Shown here: in pieces, positions 58,456 through 64,000 of the stretch
Position numbering within the stretch: position 1 is the stretch's first letter
How the letters are laid out: each line of letters opens with the position of its first letter
Origin: Streptomyces sp. RB17
Lineage (GTDB): Bacteria; Actinomycetota; Actinomycetes; Streptomycetales; Streptomycetaceae
Assembly (NCBI RefSeq): GCF_009604455.1
Contig: NZ_WEGL01000011.1
Location: 186,001-250,000, forward strand
Length of the DNA stretch: 64,000 bases
Reading direction: 5' to 3'
Program-made: the position numbers and the translations under genes
The notes under the pieces: generated by a model
What the model was told of the DNA's origin: nothing
Databases searched by the model: none
What the model saw: only the letters and a program-made list of their open reading frames with translations

Positions 58456-60486
58456 ATGCATCTCAAGAGAGTTCTGCCGTACGGCCTCGCCGCGGCCCTC
58501 GCACTGCCCCTCGCCGGCCTGAGCCAGGGCACCGCCCTCGCGGCCACCGACTACCAGGCCGAGGACGCCCTGATCTCGCAGGGCACCGTCGCCACCAACC
58601 ACACCGGCTTCACGGGCACCGGATTCGTCGACTACACCAACGTCAAGGGATCCTCCGTGGAGTTCACGGTCAGCGCCGCATCCGCCGGGCCCGCGTCGGT
58701 CACCCTGCGGTACGCCAACGGCACCACCGCCGACCGGCCGATGGACCTCTCCGTCAACGGCACCGTCGTCGCACCGGCCGTCTCCTTCCCGGGCACGGCC
58801 GACTGGAACACCTGGGCCGCCAAGACCGTCGACGTCACCCTGAAAGCCGGGAGCAACAAGATCCGCGCGACGGCGACCACGGCGAACGGCGGCCCCAACC
58901 TTGACCGCGTGAGCCTCGGCACGCCGGCCGACACCCAGGCCCCCACCCGCCCCGGTCAGCCCTCCTGTTCGGACATCGGCGAGGACCACCTGACCCTGTC
59001 CTGGGGCGCGTCGACGGACGACGTGGGCGTCGCGGCGTACGACCTCTACGAGCACGGCAACAAGATCGGTGAGGCGCCCGGGAGTTCGACCTCGAAGACG
59101 CTGACCGGGCTCACCCCGAACACCACCTACGACCTCACGGTCATCGCCCGCGACGCGGCCGGCAACACCTCGCCCGCGAGCCCCGTCGTCGACTGCACCA
59201 CCGAGCCGAGTTCCGACACCACACCGCCGACCGCACCCGGCACCTTGCACACCGGCACCATCACATCGAACTCGGTCGACCTCACCTGGGGCGCCTCGGC
59301 CGACGACCGCGCCGTCACCGCATACGACGTGCGCAGCGACACCACCGTGTACAAGACCGTCACCACCGGCACCTCCACCACGCTCACCGGGCTCGCCTGC
59401 GACAGCCCGTACAGCCTGAACGTCGTCGCCCGGGACGCCGCCGGCAATGTCTCCGCGCCGAGCAACACCGTCTCCTTCACCACCAGGGCCTGTGCCACCG
59501 ACGGCGGTGTCCCGTCCTCCATCGCCACGCTCTCCACGGGCTGGACCATCCCCTGGGGCACCTACTGGATGCCCGACGGCCAGTCCGCACTGGTCACCGA
59601 GCGGGACGGCTTCCGGGTGTGGAAGCTGACCAAGAACGGCACGAAGACGCAGGTGGGCACGGTCCCCAATGCCGTCACCACCAACGGCGAGGGCGGTCTG
59701 CTCGGCGTCGCCGTCGACCCCAGATGGGAGACGAACCACTACGTCTACTTCATGCACACCGCCGCCGAGGGCAACCGGGTCGTCCGCATGACCTACGACG
59801 GCACGAAGCTCGGCGACTACAAGGTCCTGCTGCAGGGCATCAAGAAGAACCGGTACCACAACGGCGGTCGCCTCGCCTTCGGCCCCGACGGCTACCTCTA
59901 CGTCTCCACCGGCGAGGCCCAGCAGCCCGACCTCGCCCAGGACAAGAACTCCCTCAACGGCAAGATCCTGCGCATGACCACCGACGGCAAGCCGGCCCCC
60001 GGCAACCCCTTCGGCAACTATGTCTACTCCTACGGCCACCGCAACCCGCAGGGCCTCGCCTTCGACCGCAACGGCCGGCTCTGGGAGGCCGAGTTCGGCA
60101 ACAGCTCCAAGGACGAACTCAACCTCATCAAGCCCGGCGCGAACTACGGCTGGCCCACCTGCGAGGGCAGCTGCAACGTCGCCGGCATGACCAACCCCAA
60201 GGCCACCTGGAACGTCTCCGAGGCATCACCGAGCGGCATCGCCATCGTCCGCAACGTGGTCTACATGGCGTCCCTGCGCGGCGAACGCCTGTGGCGCATC
60301 CCCATCAGCGGCGACTCCGAGAGCGTCGGCACCCCGAGCGCGTACTACGTCGGCACCTACGGCCGGCTGCGTACGGTCACCAAGGTGCCGGGCGCCGACC
60401 AGCTGTGGCTGTCCACCACCAACTGCGACAACAACGGGGGCGCCGCCGACGGCTCGGACAAGATCTTCAAGGTGACGATCAGCTGA
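58456..60486 (+). CDS. Secreted PQQ-dependent sugar dehydrogenase (AA12-like) with CBM and two FN3 domains
   Basis: 676-aa exported oxidoreductase. Signal peptide ends near ALAATD. Residues ~31-155 are a CBM35/CBM6-type module (YQAEDALIS, DYTNVKGSSVEFTV, GGPNLDRVSLG); ~165-250 and ~258-345 are two fibronectin III domains (APTRPGQPSCSD, PPTAPGTLHTG); ~355-676 is the six-blade glucose/sorbosone dehydrogenase fold with LLGVAVDPRWETNHYVYFMH, YHNGGRLAFGPDGYLYVSTG, GHRNPQGLAFDRNGRLWEAE and NYGWPTCEGSCN. This fold binds PQQ and Ca and oxidises pyranoses. It is the last gene of the operon that starts with pqqA, so it is the likely client of the cofactor. AAGGGGA precedes the ATG. Confidence 0.87.
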   Translation: MHLKRVLPYGLAAALALPLAGLSQGTALAATDYQAEDALISQGTVATNHTGFTGTGFVDYTNVKGSSVEFTVSAASAGPASVTLRYANGTTADRPMDLSVNGTVVAPAVSFPGTADWNTWAAKTVDVTLKAGSNKIRATATTANGGPNLDRVSLGTPADTQAPTRPGQPSCSDIGEDHLTLSWGASTDDVGVAAYDLYEHGNKIGEAPGSSTSKTLTGLTPNTTYDLTVIARDAAGNTSPASPVVDCTTEPSSDTTPPTAPGTLHTGTITSNSVDLTWGASADDRAVTAYDVRSDTTVYKTVTTGTSTTLTGLACDSPYSLNVVARDAAGNVSAPSNTVSFTTRACATDGGVPSSIATLSTGWTIPWGTYWMPDGQSALVTERDGFRVWKLTKNGTKTQVGTVPNAVTTNGEGGLLGVAVDPRWETNHYVYFMHTAAEGNRVVRMTYDGTKLGDYKVLLQGIKKNRYHNGGRLAFGPDGYLYVSTGEAQQPDLAQDKNSLNGKILRMTTDGKPAPGNPFGNYVYSYGHRNPQGLAFDRNGRLWEAEFGNSSKDELNLIKPGANYGWPTCEGSCNVAGMTNPKATWNVSEASPSGIAIVRNVVYMASLRGERLWRIPISGDSESVGTPSAYYVGTYGRLRTVTKVPGADQLWLSTTNCDNNGGAADGSDKIFKVTIS

Positions 60487-60513
60487 CGCGCAGTTGACTG
60501 GCCATCAGATGAG

Positions 60514-62340
60514 CTATGTCCGGTAGAGGGCCTCGACCTCGTTGTCGTACGCCTTCTCGATCGCCTTCCGCTTCAGCTTCAACGAGGGTGTCAGCAGGCC
60601 GTGTTCCTCGGTGAACGGCTGCGCCAGGATGCGGAAGGTACGGATCGACTCGGCCTGCGAGACGAGGGTGTTGGCGGCCACCACCGCCCGCCGCACCTCC
60701 GTCTCCAGGTCCGGGTCGCGCACCAGCTGGGCCGGGGACATCCTCGGCTTGCCGCGCATCTGCAGCCAGTGCTCGACGGCCTCCTGGTCGAGCGTGACCA
60801 GGGCGGCGATGTAGGGGCGGTCGTTGCCCACGACGATGCACTGGTTGACCAGCGGATGGTCGCGGACCCGCTCCTCCAGCACACCGGGGGAGACGCTCTT
60901 GCCGCCGGAGGTCACCAGGATCTCCTTCTTGCGGCCGGTGATGGTCAGATAGCCGTCCTCGTCGAGCGAGCCGAGGTCGCCGGTGGCCAGCCAGCCCTCG
61001 TGCAGGGTCTCGTCGCTGGCCTTCGGGTTGTTGAGATAACCCTGGAAAACGTTTCCGCCGTACAGCCAGATCTCCCCGTCGTCGGCGATGTGCACGGTCA
61101 CGCCGGGGATGGCCTGGCCGACGGTGCCGTAACGGGTGCGCTCGGGCGGGTTGGCGGTCGCCGCGGCCGTCGACTCGGTCAGGCCGTAACCCTCGTAGAT
61201 CTGCACGCCGGCGCCCGCGAAGAACAGGCCCAGCCGGCGGTCCATCGCCGAACCACCGGACATCGCATTCCGTATACGACCGCCCATCGCCGCGCGGACC
61301 TTGGAGTACACGACCTTGTCGAAGAACTGGTGCTGCATGCGCAGCCCCGCCGACGGGCCGGGTCCGGTGCCCCACGCCTTGGCCTCCACGGCCTCCGCGT
61401 ACTTCACGGCGACGTCGACCGCCTTCTCGAACGGCCCGGACCGGCCCTCCTTCTCCGCCTTCCGCCGGGCCGCGTTGAACACCTTCTCGAAGATGTACGG
61501 CACCGCCAGGATGAACGTCGGTTTGAACGCCTGCAGGTCGGGCAGCAGGGCGGCGGCGTTCAGCTGCGGCTGGTGCCCGAAACGGACCCCGCCGCGGATC
61601 GCGGCGACCTCCACCATCCGTCCGAAGACATGCGCGAGCGGCAGGAACAGCAGCGTGGACGCCTCGTCGTCCTTCTTGGTGTGGAACACCGGCTGCCACC
61701 GCTCGATCATCGTGTCCGCCTCGTACATGAAGTTGGCGTGCGAGAGGACACAGCCCTTCGGGCGGCCGGTGGTGCCCGAGGTGTAGATGATCGTCGCGGT
61801 CGACTCCGGGGTGACCGCCTGCCGGTGCCGGTGCACCAGGTCGTCGTCCAGATGCGCCCCGGCGTCGTACAGCTCCCGCACACAGCCGGAGTCCAGCTGC
61901 CACAGCTGGCGCAGCTGGGGGAGGCGGTCGATGACGGTGGCGATGGTCATCGCGTGGTCCTCGTGCTCCACGATCGCCGCGGACACCTCGGCGTCGTACA
62001 GCATCCAGAAGCACTGCTCGGCCGAGGACGTCGGGTAGACGGGGACCACCTGGGCGCCGATCGCCCACAGGGCGAAGTCGAACAGGGTCCACTCGTAGCG
62101 GGTGCGGGACATGATGGCGACGCGGTCGCCGAAGCGGATGCCGCGCGCGAGCAGGCCCTTGGCGAGGGCCAGCACCTCGTCGCGGAACTCGGCGGAGGTC
62201 ACGTCCCGCCACTGCCCGGAGGCGTCCTTGCGGCCGAGAGCGACGTGCGTCGGGTCCGTCAGGGCATGCTCGAAGACCACGTCGGCCAGACCGCCCACCG
62301 GCGGCGCCGTCGTGAGCGGCGGGTTGGTGAACTCGCGCAA
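60514..62340 (-). CDS. Long-chain fatty-acyl-CoA ligase (AMP-binding, FadD15-like)
   Basis: 608-aa ANL-superfamily enzyme that activates fatty acids to acyl-CoA. P-loop YTSGTTGRPKGCVLSH near residue 186, GYGLTESTAA near 395, ATGDLGSLDEDGYLTITGRK near 463, and the C-terminal Lys region GLLTPSLKLKRKAIEKAY. Long form typical of bacterial and eukaryotic long-chain ligases. The start is probably the TTG at 62340 with GGAG about six bases upstream; no other start gives the N-terminus LREFTNPPLTTAP. A TetR-type palindrome lies 173 bp upstream, consistent with FadR-like control. Confidence 0.9.
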   Translation of the reverse strand: MREFTNPPLTTAPPVGGLADVVFEHALTDPTHVALGRKDASGQWRDVTSAEFRDEVLALAKGLLARGIRFGDRVAIMSRTRYEWTLFDFALWAIGAQVVPVYPTSSAEQCFWMLYDAEVSAAIVEHEDHAMTIATVIDRLPQLRQLWQLDSGCVRELYDAGAHLDDDLVHRHRQAVTPESTATIIYTSGTTGRPKGCVLSHANFMYEADTMIERWQPVFHTKKDDEASTLLFLPLAHVFGRMVEVAAIRGGVRFGHQPQLNAAALLPDLQAFKPTFILAVPYIFEKVFNAARRKAEKEGRSGPFEKAVDVAVKYAEAVEAKAWGTGPGPSAGLRMQHQFFDKVVYSKVRAAMGGRIRNAMSGGSAMDRRLGLFFAGAGVQIYEGYGLTESTAAATANPPERTRYGTVGQAIPGVTVHIADDGEIWLYGGNVFQGYLNNPKASDETLHEGWLATGDLGSLDEDGYLTITGRKKEILVTSGGKSVSPGVLEERVRDHPLVNQCIVVGNDRPYIAALVTLDQEAVEHWLQMRGKPRMSPAQLVRDPDLETEVRRAVVAANTLVSQAESIRTFRILAQPFTEEHGLLTPSLKLKRKAIEKAYDNEVEALYRT

Positions 62341-62512
62341 ACCTCGCTCCCCGATCCTCGCTGCTTGGTCACGCCCCGGATGCTCGACACAGCGCGGTGA
62401 AAGCTACCCCACGCCGTCACCGTGCGGGAGAGGGTAGGAAACCCAGCAAACCTCACGTTTCCCCTGGGCGGCGCCCGGAAAATGCCCGCACATGGGGAAG
62501 GGCCGGACACAA

Positions 62513-62528
62513 TACTGACGGGTCAGTA
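62513..62528. promoter_or_regulatory. TetR-type palindrome before the acyl-CoA ligase gene
   Basis: TACTGACGGGTCAGTA, a palindrome apart from the centre. Its core ACTGAC-x-GGTCAGT equals the site at 48958 except for one base, so one regulator may bind both places. Confidence 0.5.
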
Positions 62529-62535
62529 AGCTTCG

Positions 62536-62609
62536 GTGCCGTAATCTCCACCGAATCTGTACGCGGGGATTACGGCACAACCGTGCCGCTCACCGCATAT
62601 GCGGCACGG
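62536..62609. promoter_or_regulatory. Two adjacent long dyads between fadD-like and AsnC genes
   Basis: GTGCCGTAATC (62536-62546) pairs perfectly with GATTACGGCAC (62568-62578); three bases on, CCGTGCCGC (62581-62589) pairs with GCGGCACGG (62601-62609), and inside that lies the perfect palindrome CCGCATATGCGG (62593-62604). They could be operators for the neighbouring Lrp/AsnC regulator or a structured RNA. Nothing else was found in the 446-bp gap. Confidence 0.5.
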
Positions 62610-62786
62610 CCCGGCGCGGCACCCCGCACGCCGGGCAGGACCGGCCCGCCGGCCCCCACGTACGCAGGTCCCCACTCCTCCAACTTCTGTGCAGCGGCTC
62701 CGTACGGCCTCGTACGATGGCCGTCGTCCGGCGGATCGGCGCAGTGTGTGCCCATCGGTCGACGGAGTCCGGCAGGAAAGAAGCGC

Positions 62787-63764
62787 ATGCGATGGGAATG
62801 CGACATGCTCGACGAGCTCGATCGGCGCCTCATGGCGGCGCTGGAGGTCGACGCCCGGGCTCCCTTCAGTCGTATCGGGGCGGTGCTCGGCGTCTCCGAT
62901 CAGACCGTCGCCCGCCGGTACCGCAGGCTCCGTACCGAGGCGGGACTGCGGGTGGTGGCGGTCCGTGACCCCGAGCGGCTGGGCGAGGACCAGTGGATGC
63001 TGCGTCTGCGGTGCGTCCCGGACACCGCGGCGACCATCGCCGACGCACTCGCCAAGCGCCCCGACACCAAGTGGATCGGTCTCGCCTCCGGCGGTACGGA
63101 GGTGATCTGCGGGACCCGGCCGCGCAGCCCCGGCGACCGCGACGACCTGCTCCTCGGCAAGCTGCCGCGCACCCCCAGCATCGTGGAGATCCGCGCCCAC
63201 CAGCTGCTCCACCGGTTCTACGGCGGCCCGCAGGGCTGGCTGCGGAAGTTCCGGGCGCTCGACGACGACGAGATCGCGGCCCTGCGCCCCGACCCGGTAC
63301 CCGCGCCCGGACCGGCCCGCATCGACCCGGAGGACGAGCCCCTCGTCGCCGCCCTCGAACGCGACGGACGCGCCGGCTACCCGGAACTCCAGCGCGCCAC
63401 CGGCCGCTCCGAGTCCGCCGTCCGACGCCGGCTGGCCGCGCTGGTGGCGTCCGGAGCGATCTACATCGACGTGGAGTACGACCTGGCGGGTCTCGGCTAC
63501 GGCACCCACGCCGCTCTGTGGATCACCGCCGCGCCCGCCGCCCTGCACGCGGTCGGCCAAGCCCTCGCCGTCCACGACGAGGTCGCCTACGCGACCGCCA
63601 CCGCCGGCCCGTCCAACCTCCTGGTGACCGTGGTCGTCCGGAGCACCGCCGACCTGTACGCCTACCTCAGCGGCCCGCTCGGCGGCCTGGACGGGGTTCA
63701 GCATGTGGAGACCACGCCGTTCCTGCGCCGGGTCAAGCAGCTGACGTATCCGGTGCCGCGCTGA
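62787..63764 (+). CDS. Lrp/AsnC family regulator with two AsnC units
   Basis: 325-aa transcription regulator made of two AsnC-type modules. First HTH: LDELDRRLMAALEVDARAPF, SRIGAVLGVSDQTVARRYRR; its ligand-type domain follows. Second HTH near residue 195: EPLVAALERDGRAGYPELQR and GRSESAVRRRLAAL, then the second effector domain ending HVETTPFLRRVKQLTYPVPR. ATG 62787 is chosen because AGGAAAG ends six bases before; ATG 62805 would also keep the first HTH. Divergent from the acyl-CoA ligase across two dyads. Ligand and targets unknown. Confidence 0.87.
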   Translation: MRWECDMLDELDRRLMAALEVDARAPFSRIGAVLGVSDQTVARRYRRLRTEAGLRVVAVRDPERLGEDQWMLRLRCVPDTAATIADALAKRPDTKWIGLASGGTEVICGTRPRSPGDRDDLLLGKLPRTPSIVEIRAHQLLHRFYGGPQGWLRKFRALDDDEIAALRPDPVPAPGPARIDPEDEPLVAALERDGRAGYPELQRATGRSESAVRRRLAALVASGAIYIDVEYDLAGLGYGTHAALWITAAPAALHAVGQALAVHDEVAYATATAGPSNLLVTVVVRSTADLYAYLSGPLGGLDGVQHVETTPFLRRVKQLTYPVPR

Positions 63765-64000
63765 CGGCGGGCGGGGGGCCGCAGGGTGCCACGAGACGTC
63801 AGCCGCCCCGCCGCCGCAGCCGCTCCCCGCCAGCCAGGACGGCCGCGGCCAGCGCGTGCGCCGCGTCCTCCGCCGCGCCCCGGCGCCGGCCCCGCTCGGC
63901 GGCCTGGGCGGCGTCCGGCATGTGGAGACCACGCCGTTCCTGCGCCGGGTCAAGCAGCTGACGTATCCGGTGCCGCGCTGACGGCGGGCGGGGCGCCGCA
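63672..64000 (+). repeat. Direct duplication of the 3' end of the AsnC gene
   Basis: About 110 bases covering the last ~30 codons and the stop (63672-63782) recur at about 63889-64000. The downstream copy reads PLGGLGGVRHVETTPFLRRV then KQLTYPVPR and a stop, differing at two residues from the first (LDGVQ versus LGGVR). Between the copies ~105 bases hold a minus-strand frame ending ERLRRRGG with stop at 63799 (RGAAEDAAHALAAAVLAGGE), perhaps the C-terminus of another gene cut by the duplication. The window ends inside the repeat. Confidence 0.85.

Overview
The window looks like chromosomal DNA of a Streptomyces-type actinomycete. It is very GC-rich with GC-ending codons throughout, uses GTG and TTG starts, links genes by many ATGA or GTGA stop/start overlaps, and carries typical streptomycete genes (DUF574 methyltransferase, HTH-DUF5753 regulator, DUF4132 protein, GH75 chitosanase, a free-standing DnaK). 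TTA codons, which need the bldA tRNA, appear in only two genes: the cellulase and pqqD.

Layout. 1-5.7 kb: NADH dehydrogenase, transketolase, LigD-type polymerase domain and a mostly decayed gas-vesicle operon in which only gvpL/F is whole. 5.7-15.8 kb: methyltransferase, PAP2/diacylglycerol-kinase fusion, histidine phosphatase, ABC-F protein, a frame-broken Rv2629-type release-factor-like gene, DUF6158, DJ-1/PfpI, DUF2795 and a PoxB-like thiamine enzyme. 16-21.8 kb: a Cys-repeat surface protein, an aminotransferase-fold protein without its lysine, two metallo-beta-lactamase-fold hydrolases and a DedA protein. 21.8-31.3 kb: DUF4132 operon, a membrane phosphodiesterase with an internal repeat expansion, a MoxR/VWA pair wrecked by an IS1182-type transposase fragment, OsmC and DnaK. 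31.3-33.6 kb: a large ~30-bp tandem array and an IS1341-type TnpB element. 33.6-41.1 kb: a beta-helix protein and a small neighbour that share an unusual motif, then methyltransferases, regulators, an ADP-ribosylglycohydrolase and a pterin dehydratase. 41.4-49 kb: CebR-type operators, a CBM2-GH5 cellulase broken by a stop codon, a dioxygenase, a methyltransferase, an SDR, a GH75 chitosanase with a CsnR-like operator and an aldo/keto reductase. 49.2-60.5 kb: pqqA-C-D-E running directly into a secreted carbohydrate-enzyme operon. 60.5-64 kb: fatty-acyl-CoA ligase and an Lrp/AsnC regulator whose 3' end is duplicated at the window edge.

The most interesting unit is the pqq/glycosidase operon. The PQQ cofactor genes are translationally coupled to a GH105 hydrolase and followed by a GH28-GH29-CBM32 fusion, a GH27-GH18 fusion and a secreted CBM-FN3-FN3 sugar dehydrogenase of the PQQ-using (AA12-like) fold. 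This suggests one operon that makes the cofactor, releases sugars from plant polysaccharide, and oxidises those sugars outside the cell, with pqqD carrying a TTA codon. A second candidate is the beta-helix/small-protein pair at 33.6-35.7 kb, whose shared QIA-x-GN motif could be an amyloid-type signalling motif. At least seven tandem-repeat arrays with different unit lengths (18 to 42 bp) are scattered over the window, inside and between genes.
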